A stretch of DNA of 11,003 bases from Pseudomonadota bacterium (lineage in GTDB: Bacteria; Pseudomonadota; Alphaproteobacteria; Rhizobiales; Devosiaceae), in contig JAEYTN010000442.1 of NCBI GenBank assembly GCA_023433985.1, positions 1 through 11,003 on the forward strand. Direction: 5' to 3'. Made by a program: the position numbers and the translations under genes. Below the pieces are notes generated by a model. That model saw only the letters and a list, made by a program, of their open reading frames with translations, searched no databases and was not told where the DNA came from. This document shows, piece by piece, positions 1-6,445 of the stretch. Position 1 is the first letter of the stretch, and each line of letters starts with the position of its first letter.

Positions 1-162
1 ATGCTGGGGAACGGGCGCATGGCGCTCGACTACCTCGAGGCCTCCTATGCGCGAAACGAGCAGGACATCCTCGGCATCCGGCTCGAGCCGGCGCTCCAGG
101 CGCTGCGGGACGATGCGACCTACCGCATGCTGGTGGCGGAGGTGGGGTTCGACAACGACTAG
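1..162 (+). CDS. C-terminal fragment of a TPR-type protein (partial)
   Basis: Frame 1 is open from the first base to a TAG at 160-162 and gives 53 residues. There is an ATG at base 1, but the segment reads as the end of a longer protein. The tail, with ALDYLEASYARNEQDILGIR followed by LEPALQALRDDATYRML, resembles the last TPR-like helix and the closing segment (form: DP.F..LR.DPRF..LL..VGL) of bacterial TPR proteins that carry adenylate-cyclase or winged-helix domains. The catalytic or DNA-binding part would lie upstream, outside the window, so the function cannot be stated. A GC-rich hairpin follows 11 bp after the stop. The similarity is recalled, not searched. Confidence 0.55.
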   Translation: MLGNGRMALDYLEASYARNEQDILGIRLEPALQALRDDATYRMLVAEVGFDND

Positions 163-173
163 GGGGCGACGAC

Positions 174-196
174 GGGCCCGGCCTGCAACCGGGCTC
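174..196 (+). terminator. GC-rich hairpin after the first gene, terminator-like
   Basis: GCCCGG (176-181) pairs with CCGGGC (189-194) around the 7-nt loop CCTGCAA. A G-T and a G-C pair extend the stem to 8. It starts 11 bp after the TAG at 160-162 and lies before the next gene at 243. No T-run follows, so it is not a classic intrinsic terminator. It could stall polymerase, protect a 3' end or be chance in GC-rich DNA. Confidence 0.3.
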
Positions 197-242
197 CGGG
201 CGGGGACGTTCCAGGGGGAGCCAACCGAGCCGGAGCAGCCTC

Positions 243-440
243 ATGCCGACCGATACCGAAGACGCCATCCGCGCCCGCGCCTATGCGCTGTGGGAGGAAG
301 CCGGCCGCCCCGACGGCCAGGACAAGGAGTTCTGGGCCGCCGCCGAACGCCAGCTCTCCGAGAAGGCCGACCTCGACAGCTCGGCCGAAGACAGCGAGGG
401 CAGGCTGCCTCCGCTCGTGCCGGGACTGCCGGTGCATTGA
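243..440 (+). CDS. DUF2934 domain small protein
   Basis: This is a 65-residue acidic protein. The N-terminal half (residues 8-40), with IRARAYALWEEAGRPDGQD and then EFWAAAERQL, matches the DUF2934 pattern: I..RAY.LWE..GRP.G.d...W..AE..L. That family is common in Rhizobiales-type alphaproteobacteria and has no assigned biochemical role. The C-terminal tail is Ser/Asp/Glu-rich and ends with a proline-rich stretch. The start is supported by GGAG at 232-235, seven bases before the ATG. No signal peptide or membrane segment is visible. It appears to stand alone between the upstream TPR-type fragment and the glycosyltransferase leader. Confidence 0.8.
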   Translation: MPTDTEDAIRARAYALWEEAGRPDGQDKEFWAAAERQLSEKADLDSSAEDSEGRLPPLVPGLPVH

Positions 441-455
441 GGGTGAGGTGACGAG

Positions 456-541
456 ATGCGCTAAGCGCATACTACCGTCATCCGGAATGCCCTAGTCAGG
501 CTTCAGACCCCGTGCTCTGATACGGCATAACTGGTACAGTT
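456..541. promoter_or_regulatory. Leader with two small palindromes before the glycosyltransferases
   Basis: The 161-bp gap (441-601) has visibly lower GC than the rest of the window. It contains ATGCGCT-A-AGCGCAT at 456-470, which as RNA would form a 6-bp stem with a TAA loop. It also contains AACTG-GTA-CAGTT at 529-541. A related 13-mer occurs twice, at 481-493 and 550-562, with 11 of 13 bases equal. These are the kinds of dyads that operators have, and the gap must carry the promoter of the downstream glycosyltransferase block. I cannot assign clear -35/-10 boxes, and no known regulator site is recognised. Confidence 0.25.
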
Positions 542-601
542 GCGGGTCGTCCGAATTGCCCTGCTGTCCACGTCAACACCTGCCAGTCTCGAACAGCCGT
601 T

Positions 602-1675
602 ATGAGCAACTATGCAATCGCAGTCGCCAGCCTTGGCGACTACCGAATCGCCACGATGCGAAAAGTAAAGCAGCTACTCGGCGATAGACTGCGCATCTAC
701 GCGGGAACGGTGCCGGCTGAAAAGGCGATCCGCGTGGCGACCGCCGCGCAGATCGACATGATTGAAGTGCCCAATATCTATCTGCCCGGCCGAATATTGC
801 TACAGCCGTTGCCGCCTGCAGCGTTGCTGGCTGACTCACTCATTGTCGACCTCAATCCGCGCGTGTTGCAGAATTGGTTAATAGTCCCGCTCCGCAAGCT
901 GCTGGGCAAGCGCACGGTACTGTGGGGCCACGCCTTTCCGCGGGCGGGCGAGGCGGCTGCCTCAGAGCGAGTGCGCCGGGCGATGCGCTCGATGGCTGAC
1001 GGGCTCCTCACCTATACAGCCACGCATGCCGAGGAAATGCGCCGCCTGCACCCCGGCAAGCCGGTATTCACTGCGCCCAATGCCCTCTATCATCGTGAGA
1101 TGATGCGGTTCGATCCTTCCGGGCGCCACACGGACGTGGTGTATGTCGGTCGGCTGGACCCCGCCAAGAAACCCGGCTTGTTGCTTGAGGCCTTCGACCT
1201 CGTTGCCGGGAAACTCCCGCCGGAATCCCGCCTGGTGTTCGTCGGCGATGGCGCAAGCGCCGAGACGCTACGTCGCCTCGCGCAGACGTCGCCACATGCC
1301 GGCCGGATACAGTTCCTGGGACACGTCTCCGACTACGAAAGGCTTAAGCGGGTCTATGCCGATGCCGCGGTGAGCGTCTCCCCCGGCTATGTCGGTCTTT
1401 CCATCACGCAAAGCTTCAGTTTTGGCGTGCCGATGGTCATTTCGCGGGATGAGAAGCATTCGCCGGAAATCGAGGCGGCCGCGGAGGGCGAGAATTCTCT
1501 GTTCTTCCGTACGGACAGCGCCGAGGCGCTGGGCGAGCAGATACTGGCGCTGTTCGCTGACCGCTCGGCATGGCTCGCGAAAGGCCCGAATATCGTGGCG
1601 GATTGCGCTCGTGCATATTCGGTCGAGGCGATGGCAGACGGCATCGTCGCCGCCTTGACGGCGCGACCGCAATGA
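602..1675 (+). CDS. GT-B glycosyltransferase, family-4-like
   Basis: This 357-residue protein is probably cytoplasmic or membrane-peripheral and adds a sugar from a nucleotide donor to a lipid-linked exopolysaccharide repeat unit. The C-terminal Rossmann half is typical of GT4: YVGRLDPAKKPGLLLEAF at 181-198, a VGDG turn at 214-217, and the donor-site segment PGYVGLSITQSFSFG at 261-275. In that segment the usual E-x7-E pair is replaced by Gly262 and Gln270. A PG.VGL...Q/H..S.G variant is known among polysaccharide glycosyltransferases. The N-terminal acceptor half (1-170) is divergent. No strong ribosome-binding site precedes the ATG at 602. The gene overlaps the next by ATGA. Base use is lower in GC than in neighbouring genes: 34 of 60 bases from 601 are G or C, against 46 of 60 at 7621-7680 in manC. 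This hints at a different origin. The sugar specificity is unknown. Confidence 0.85.
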   Translation: MSNYAIAVASLGDYRIATMRKVKQLLGDRLRIYAGTVPAEKAIRVATAAQIDMIEVPNIYLPGRILLQPLPPAALLADSLIVDLNPRVLQNWLIVPLRKLLGKRTVLWGHAFPRAGEAAASERVRRAMRSMADGLLTYTATHAEEMRRLHPGKPVFTAPNALYHREMMRFDPSGRHTDVVYVGRLDPAKKPGLLLEAFDLVAGKLPPESRLVFVGDGASAETLRRLAQTSPHAGRIQFLGHVSDYERLKRVYADAAVSVSPGYVGLSITQSFSFGVPMVISRDEKHSPEIEAAAEGENSLFFRTDSAEALGEQILALFADRSAWLAKGPNIVADCARAYSVEAMADGIVAALTARPQ

Positions 1676-2862
1676 AAGTGCTCGCCGTCCTGTCGGACCT
1701 GACTTGTCCGCCGCGCGAAGGGCTGCATGAGCAGACGCTGTTGCTGATGCAGGCGCTACAGGATCAGGGTGTGGCGCTGACTCTGTACAGTTTCTGCAAG
1801 GATGCCGCAGTACTCGACATCCGGGAACTCGAGCAGGGCTATGGGCTGCGGCTCGCGGCGCCGCCTATGATACGGCGCGGTCCGCTGATGGTGGGCGGCC
1901 TCGTCAACCGCCTGACGCCCCGGTTCCTGCTGGCCAACGAGGTCAAGGCATTGCTCGCCGAAGCGGCAGGCACCGGCCATGAAACGGTGTATCTGGAGGG
2001 AGTGCTGGCGGCGGGGATTTGGCGGTCGAACATCGCGGCCCGGACGGTGATCAACTTCGTCGATCCGCCGTCGCGGCGCTGGATGCGCATGGCCGCGGCG
2101 GCGAGCCGCCCGCTGGCGCGTGTTGCTTCGATCGGCCGCGCCGCACTCTCCCTGGCGCTCGAGAGCCTGGTCAAGCATCCTTCGACGCGGTGGAACGTGG
2201 TTTCGCCGTCGGACGCGGATTACCTGCGGACGCGGCATGGTCACTCGAATACCAGCGCCATACCCGTGATGCTGCCCACCATGCCAGACACAGAGGTGGG
2301 CGCAGCGGACGCGCGCGAGCCGGTTCGATGCTGCATCATCGCGGACCTGCGGCAACGACACATGCAGGATGCGGTGGAATGGTTCTTCGAAGATGTGCTG
2401 CACCCAGCGGGGATCGGGGAAGACAAGATCAGCGTCGAGGTGCTCGGCCGGACCGAGCCTACCGAGCAGCTACTTGCCGCGGCCGACGGCCTGCCGGTGA
2501 GGTTCGTAGCGTGGGTACACGATTTCGCCGCCTACGTGCGGGGTTCCGACATCATTGTCCTGCCGGACACGGTGGGGACTGGTCTCAAGAACCGCGCCAT
2601 TCAGGGGCTGGCATTCGGACGCGCGGTGCTGGCGACGGATGTAGCGTTCGAGGGCGTGTCTGTGACCAACGGCGTGCATGCGCTGGTCGGCAACCGGCCG
2701 GCGGAACTGATCGAGGGGCTGCGGCGCCTTGTGCATGAACCCGATCTGCGCGACAGGGTAGCAACGGCGGGGCGGAGTTTCGCGCTGCAGAACTATTCCG
2801 GCGCCGCAGTCGCGCGCCGATGGATCGAACGGTTAACCAATCCGGGGACCGTAACGGCTTGA
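1672..2862 (+). CDS. GT-B glycosyltransferase, second of pair
   Basis: This 396-residue protein is read from the ATG at 1672, which overlaps the previous stop as ATGA and suggests translational coupling. The frame is open upstream to 1570, but that extension is arginine-rich shadow coding. The N-terminus (MKVLAVLSDLTCPPREG, then HEQTLLLMQALQDQG) is a GT4-type first strand and acceptor helix. The donor domain shows VEVLGR at 255-260, FVAWVHDFAAYVRGSDIIVL at 278-297, then VGTGLKNRAIQGLAFG at 301-316. The last matches the GTG.K.K..EA.A.G segment of sugar transferases that build exopolysaccharides. The second Glu of the E-x7-E motif is Gln311 here. Cys220-Cys221 begin the C-terminal Rossmann fold. 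It presumably adds the next sugar in the same repeat unit as its neighbour. Donor and acceptor are not predictable. Confidence 0.82.
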   Translation: MKVLAVLSDLTCPPREGLHEQTLLLMQALQDQGVALTLYSFCKDAAVLDIRELEQGYGLRLAAPPMIRRGPLMVGGLVNRLTPRFLLANEVKALLAEAAGTGHETVYLEGVLAAGIWRSNIAARTVINFVDPPSRRWMRMAAAASRPLARVASIGRAALSLALESLVKHPSTRWNVVSPSDADYLRTRHGHSNTSAIPVMLPTMPDTEVGAADAREPVRCCIIADLRQRHMQDAVEWFFEDVLHPAGIGEDKISVEVLGRTEPTEQLLAAADGLPVRFVAWVHDFAAYVRGSDIIVLPDTVGTGLKNRAIQGLAFGRAVLATDVAFEGVSVTNGVHALVGNRPAELIEGLRRLVHEPDLRDRVATAGRSFALQNYSGAAVARRWIERLTNPGTVTA

Positions 2863-3434
2863 ACGAGGCGCGCAACAACCACATCCTCACCGCCAGCCCG
2901 CGCTCGCGGAGCGGGGGGCCGAGCTTCAGCCTGAGGCATCGGATGGAACGGGCGGCGTGGGGGTTGGCCTGGGGCTTGCTGGCGAGCTGGACGCCGCCGC
3001 CCCTGCATGCGTGGCGGCGGATGGTGTTGCGAGCGTTCGGGGCGAAGCTGGCGCCGAACGCGCGGGTCTATGGCTCGACGCGGGTGTGGTATCCGCGGAA
3101 CCTCGCGATGGAGGACAATGCGGTGATGGGACCGGGGGTGATCTGCTACTCGATGGCGCCGATCACGATCGGGCGCGATGCGATCGTCAGCCAGCGGGCG
3201 CACCTTTGCGCCGGGACGCATGAGGTGGACGATCCGCTGTTCCAGCTCCGCGCCTATCCGATCGTCATCGAGGCAAAGGCCTGGGTGGCGGCGGAGGCGT
3301 TCGTGGGACCGGGAGTTACGGTGCGCGAAGGGGCCGTGCTTGGCGCACGCGGGGTGACGGTGAAGGACCTGCCGGCATGGACCGTTTCGGCGGGCAACCC
3401 GGCGCGCCTGATCCGCGAGCGCAAGCGGTTCTAA
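2820..3434 (+). CDS. WcaF-type hexapeptide-repeat O-acetyltransferase
   Basis: This protein, up to 204 residues long, probably O-acetylates a sugar of the exopolysaccharide with acetyl-CoA. It aligns by eye with the WcaF/colanic-acid acetyltransferase group. Residues 34-55 hold the GPSFSL...R...W..W segment, followed by LRAFGAKL at 70-77 and then left-handed beta-helix turns to about 193. The likely catalytic histidine is His134 in AGTHEVDDP. The end is the diagnostic SAGNPARLI at 190-198. The ATG at 2820 overlaps the upstream gene by 43 bp and lacks a ribosome-binding site. A TTG at 2859, overlapping the upstream TGA and preceded by GGGGA, is a fair alternative that gives 191 aa and keeps the family's start of homology. 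The ATG at 2943 would cut conserved sequence. It lies downstream of two glycosyltransferases in the same direction. Confidence 0.88.
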   Translation: MDRTVNQSGDRNGLNEARNNHILTASPRSRSGGPSFSLRHRMERAAWGLAWGLLASWTPPPLHAWRRMVLRAFGAKLAPNARVYGSTRVWYPRNLAMEDNAVMGPGVICYSMAPITIGRDAIVSQRAHLCAGTHEVDDPLFQLRAYPIVIEAKAWVAAEAFVGPGVTVREGAVLGARGVTVKDLPAWTVSAGNPARLIRERKRF

Positions 3435-3495
3435 GGAACTCTCCGTCCGGCAGAATACTGACATTCGGGGATCTACGGACGTCCCGCCGATCCGC

Positions 3496-3523
3496 CGTTG
3501 CTAAGCCTCGCTTGGTAGCAACG
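3496..3523 (+). promoter_or_regulatory. 8-bp stem-loop between acetyltransferase and SGNH gene
   Basis: CGTTGCTA (3496-3503) is exactly complementary to TAGCAACG (3516-3523). Inside the 12-nt loop, AGC (3504-3506) can pair with GCT (3510-3512). It sits in the 109-bp gap, 61 bp after the acetyltransferase stop and 20 bp before the ATG at 3544. There is no T-run, so it is not a standard terminator. It may be an attenuator, an RNA-processing or stability element, or a protein-binding dyad. Confidence 0.4.
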
Positions 3524-3543
3524 CTGGCGGGGCCGGAACGAGC

Positions 3544-4425
3544 ATGCAGCGCTTGGGCGCGATGGGGATGGCGCTTATCGCCGCGGCCGCGCCCGCCCCG
3601 GCGCTGGCCCAGGCCGAATATTCCGGCAAGCTGACCAAATCGGCCCAAATCCTCGATGCGCCCGGGCCGTATCCGTCGGGGCGCGGCACGATTGCCGCCG
3701 GCACGCCGGTGGAAGCGGAAGTCTGTTTCGAAGAAGGCGAATATTGCCTGATCCGGATCGAGGGAACGAGCGCCTTCGTCGAGGGCAGGCTGATCGCGGT
3801 GCCGGTGGGCGAGGGAACGAGCACCGCGCTGGAGCTCGAGCAGGCCAAGTGGGAGCGCATCCGGAAACAGGCGGCGCTGCCGCGGACCCCGGACTGGGAG
3901 CGGCGCAATATCGTGGTGTGGGGCGACAGCCTTTCGACCGACACCTTCGGGGACGAACTCGAGGCGCTGCTGCTGGGCCGCAGCGTGAGCATGCAGGGCG
4001 TGCCGGGCGAGGACGGCGGCAAGATCGCGGCGCGCATGCTGGCGGATACGCGATACACCGGCAGGCTGAAGGTGATCTGGGACCGCCACTACACCAACGA
4101 GGGGGTCGAACTGTACCTGGCAGACCTCGCGCGGATGACCGACCATGCGGCTCAGAGCGGCGACTTCGTGGTTATTTCCGACATCGCCGACCTGGATGGG
4201 GTGGAGGATGAGAACGGCAAGCAAACCGCGACGGCAGCGGCGGACGCGGCGCTGACCGACAAGATCAACGCTGCCTTGCGGCAGCGCTATCCCGACCGGT
4301 TCCTCGATGTCACCGGGATACTGTCCGACCCCGCGACCCGGACGGACGGGCTGCACCTCACGCAGGCGGGCAATGACGCGGTCGCCAGCGCCATCGCCGC
4401 ATTCATCCGGGCCAAGTCGCTCTAG
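3544..4425 (+). CDS. Secreted SH3-like plus SGNH/GDSL hydrolase
   Basis: This is a 293-residue exported protein. Residues 1-23 are a Sec signal peptide (MQRLGAMGMALIAAAAPAPA, then LAQA), with likely cleavage after Ala22 or Ala24. Residues 25-88 look like a bacterial SH3-like domain with Cys61 and Cys68. A short helical linker (95-110) leads to an SGNH fold: block I VVWGDSLS (Ser129 is the putative nucleophile), a Gly in GVPGEDGGK, and block V RTDGLHLTQAGN with Asp268 and His271. The normal block III GxND is not seen. WDRHYTNEG at 179-187 occupies its place. SGNH enzymes in such loci are commonly carbohydrate esterases, so removal of acetyl groups from the periplasmic glycan is a reasonable inference. 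GGAACGA precedes the ATG. The gene is 109 bp behind the acetyltransferase and converges with a gene carrying a similar SGNH domain. Confidence 0.78.
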   Translation: MQRLGAMGMALIAAAAPAPALAQAEYSGKLTKSAQILDAPGPYPSGRGTIAAGTPVEAEVCFEEGEYCLIRIEGTSAFVEGRLIAVPVGEGTSTALELEQAKWERIRKQAALPRTPDWERRNIVVWGDSLSTDTFGDELEALLLGRSVSMQGVPGEDGGKIAARMLADTRYTGRLKVIWDRHYTNEGVELYLADLARMTDHAAQSGDFVVISDIADLDGVEDENGKQTATAAADAALTDKINAALRQRYPDRFLDVTGILSDPATRTDGLHLTQAGNDAVASAIAAFIRAKSL

Positions 4426-4434
4426 CCCGCCGCT

Positions 4435-6126
4435 TCACCAGCCCCTGGCATCGAGGAAGGCCCGGATCGCCGCGGCCTGGATGGCCTGGCCGGAATTGCT
4501 GAAGTGGAGGCCATCGGTCCGAACCTCGTCGGTATCCAGCGCAGCGATGTAGCTGGCCTGCTGGCCCGCATCGAAGGTGTGCCCGGCGAAGAACGGGTCG
4601 CCAAGGAGTGCCGCCTGAACCTCGCCGATGGCGGCGGCTGAGGTATTGGGCGGGCCGCCCGGGCTGTTCTGCACCGGCGGGACGACCAGCCAGCGGCTGG
4701 TTTGCAGGTGCCCGACTGCCGTCTTGAGGTTGGCGAGCCACTCGGTGGAGGTTTCGCCGGTGTTGGGGCGATCCATGAAGATGGTGGTCCACTGGCGATG
4801 GTCGGTGTCGGCGAGCACGCGGGCCAGCATCTGGCCGCTGTTCTCGCCGCCCTGCGCGGCTTCGGTGTAGCTCCGCGCCGGGCTGTAGCCGGCGATGAGG
4901 GCATCATACCAGCGCAGCGTCACGCCAGTGCCATCGCCGTTGGCGGTGCTGTCGCCGTAGATCATGAAGGCAAGGCCGGGATCGACCATGCCGGCATCGG
5001 ACAGCGTGGCGGGAAAGAGCCTGACGCGGTGAATCTCGCCGCCCCAGGCTTCGCCGGTGAACGACCGCCCGAGCCGGATGTGCGAGATCGCCGGATGCTG
5101 GGCGGAGGTATCGAACACCAGAGCCTGGCCGTTGAGGCTGGCCTTCACGCTGTTGGCGGTGGCGGAGAGCTGCAGGCCGAACGCAGTGCCCGGTGGCACC
5201 GAGCCGAGATCGAGGTTGGCCTGTTCGGCGCCCTGGACCGTGGTGATGACCCGCAGATGCCCCGCAGCGTCCCATTCGACCCGCAGGCGGAAGCGCTCCG
5301 AGTTGGTATCGGCCTGGAACAGTACCGCGGCGCCCGCCGAAGGCGGAGTCCGCGCGTCGATCAGGACGGCCAGCCGGGTGTGGTCGTGCCCCTCGAGCGG
5401 GGTGACCTCGCGCACGGAGGCATCATCCCAGTATTCGGTGACGGTCGCGGCACCCAGATTCGTGGATTTGCCCAGGTACATCGTGCTGGCGTTGGCGCCG
5501 GCATAGCCCTGCACCAGTTCGCCCTCGCCGATCGGGGTGTTGACCGCGGGCAGCGACTGACCGCCGAAGAGATTGGCGGGATGCAGCCCGACATTCCACC
5601 CACCCGCCCCCAGGGCCTGGGCAGAGCGCAGCGCGTATTGGTAGGCCTTGCCCGGCTCGGCAGCGACCGGCACGCCGCAGCGGTGCTGCACGGTGCCGAC
5701 CGAGCGGGATGGGACATCGATTTTCAGGCGCTTGCCGGTGACGTCCCAGCTCAGCGTGCCGACCGACTCGAAGGTCCCGCCGTTGGCCCAGCCTTCGATC
5801 CCCGCCTCGAAGGCGGGGTCGGAGACGAGCTCCGGGCCGACCAGCTTGGGGGCGATGGTGATGGTGCCGCCGGAGCGGGCGCCGCCGATGGCGGCGAGGA
5901 AGGCTGCCTCGTCGCCATAGACCTGGCCGCCATGGGCGAAGCGGCGATGCTCGAAATCGGCATCGATGAGGGCCGCGGGCGACGCCGGGCCGTGGCCGAG
6001 CCGGAGGGCTGCGGCGAGGCCGAAGCCGAGGCCGACCAGAGTGGCGGAAGCGCCCATCAGGAACGCCCTCCGCCTGATGTCGGCCGGCCACCACCAGCGC
6101 TCTTTCGGGCCCACTCCGCCGTGCAT
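4435..6126 (-). CDS. Tat-signal, glycan-binding/LamG-like/SGNH multidomain protein
   Basis: This 563-residue protein is read from the ATG at 6126, the first usable start after the upstream stop. It has a GGGGAA ribosome-binding site. Residues 17-24 (IRRRAFLM) and a hydrophobic run at 25-41 form a twin-arginine-like signal or N-terminal anchor. Residues 51-95 (ADFEHRRFAHGGQVYGDEAA) resemble the head-proximal part of phage-type fibre proteins. Residues 97-240 (GPELVSDPAFEAGIEGWANG) look like a CBM4/9-type jelly roll, and 245-375 like a LamG/concanavalin domain. Residues 386-563 are SGNH: MIYGDSTANG (Ser393), GGENSGQMLARVLADT, MDRPNTGE in place of block III, and RTDGLHFSNSGQ (Asp538, His541). 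It follows a spike-base homologue by 49 bp, so it may be that protein's fibre partner. It could equally be an exported deacetylase or binder of the locus polysaccharide. Domain names are by eye. Confidence 0.72.
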   Translation of the reverse strand: MHGGVGPKERWWWPADIRRRAFLMGASATLVGLGFGLAAALRLGHGPASPAALIDADFEHRRFAHGGQVYGDEAAFLAAIGGARSGGTITIAPKLVGPELVSDPAFEAGIEGWANGGTFESVGTLSWDVTGKRLKIDVPSRSVGTVQHRCGVPVAAEPGKAYQYALRSAQALGAGGWNVGLHPANLFGGQSLPAVNTPIGEGELVQGYAGANASTMYLGKSTNLGAATVTEYWDDASVREVTPLEGHDHTRLAVLIDARTPPSAGAAVLFQADTNSERFRLRVEWDAAGHLRVITTVQGAEQANLDLGSVPPGTAFGLQLSATANSVKASLNGQALVFDTSAQHPAISHIRLGRSFTGEAWGGEIHRVRLFPATLSDAGMVDPGLAFMIYGDSTANGDGTGVTLRWYDALIAGYSPARSYTEAAQGGENSGQMLARVLADTDHRQWTTIFMDRPNTGETSTEWLANLKTAVGHLQTSRWLVVPPVQNSPGGPPNTSAAAIGEVQAALLGDPFFAGHTFDAGQQASYIAALDTDEVRTDGLHFSNSGQAIQAAAIRAFLDARGW

Positions 6127-6175
6127 CGCCCCTTCCCCGCGGACGCGCGTCCGACCATGCTGCCGCGCGCCACCA

Positions 6176-6439
6176 TCAATAAAGCCCCACCAGCAGGCCG
6201 GCCGTGGTGTTGGTCGCCTTGACCCGCGTGACGCGGACCGGCACCAGCGAGCCGGCGACGATGCCGCCGAGCACGATCGAGCTGCCATCGGCCATGACCA
6301 GCGACAGATCGCCCGACATCCCGACATAGAGGGCCCGCGTCTCGCGCGGCAGGTCGACGGTGTCGCTCGGCGTCACCGCGAAGCCGCCACGGGCCGGAGC
6401 CCCAAGACCGCCGGCGCGGCCCGCATAATTCTCAGCCAT
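6176..6439 (-). CDS. Spike base protein, RCAP_Rcc01079 (GhsA-like) family
   Basis: This is an 87-residue protein with no signal peptide. From residue 19 on it follows the family pattern closely: FAVTPSDTVDLP (20-31), TRALYVGMSGDLSLVMADG (34-52), then AGSLVPVRVTRVKATNTTAG (62-81) and the C-terminal VGLY. In Rhodobacter capsulatus the family member is the base of the gene-transfer-agent head spike that helps bind the recipient capsule. Related proteins occur in alphaproteobacterial prophages. The start is firm: GAGGAG at 6451-6446 lies 6 nt before the ATG, directly preceded by a 7-bp stem-loop. It is flanked by manC upstream and the multidomain SGNH protein downstream, all on the minus strand. 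No capsid, tail or terminase gene is in the window, so it is an orphan here. The family call is from remembered consensus, not a search. Confidence 0.8.
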   Translation of the reverse strand: MAENYAGRAGGLGAPARGGFAVTPSDTVDLPRETRALYVGMSGDLSLVMADGSSIVLGGIVAGSLVPVRVTRVKATNTTAGLLVGLY

Positions 6440-6445
6440 TTTCCA

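Noticed and set aside
1570..1671. N-terminal extension of the second glycosyltransferase
   Set aside because: It is Arg/Gly-rich, lies inside the preceding gene and precedes a normal GT start at the ATGA overlap.
3316..4356. A 346-codon minus-strand frame opposite the secreted SGNH gene
   Set aside because: It is Arg/Pro-rich without motifs, while the plus-strand frame has a signal peptide and SGNH blocks.
4702..6222. A 506-codon open frame on the plus strand opposite the multidomain SGNH gene
   Set aside because: It is antisense to a gene with recognisable domains, is rich in Gly/Ala/Arg with no motif, and is typical of GC-rich shadow frames.
6127..6327. N-terminal extension of the Tat/SGNH protein into the spike-base gene
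   Set aside because: It would overlap the recognisable spike-base protein in another frame and is Arg/Ser/Pro-rich. The ATG at 6126 has a ribosome-binding site.
6176..6439. Evidence for a prophage or complete GTA cluster
   Set aside because: Only the spike-base homologue and its possible partner are present. No capsid, portal, terminase, tail or integrase gene and no attachment site was seen.
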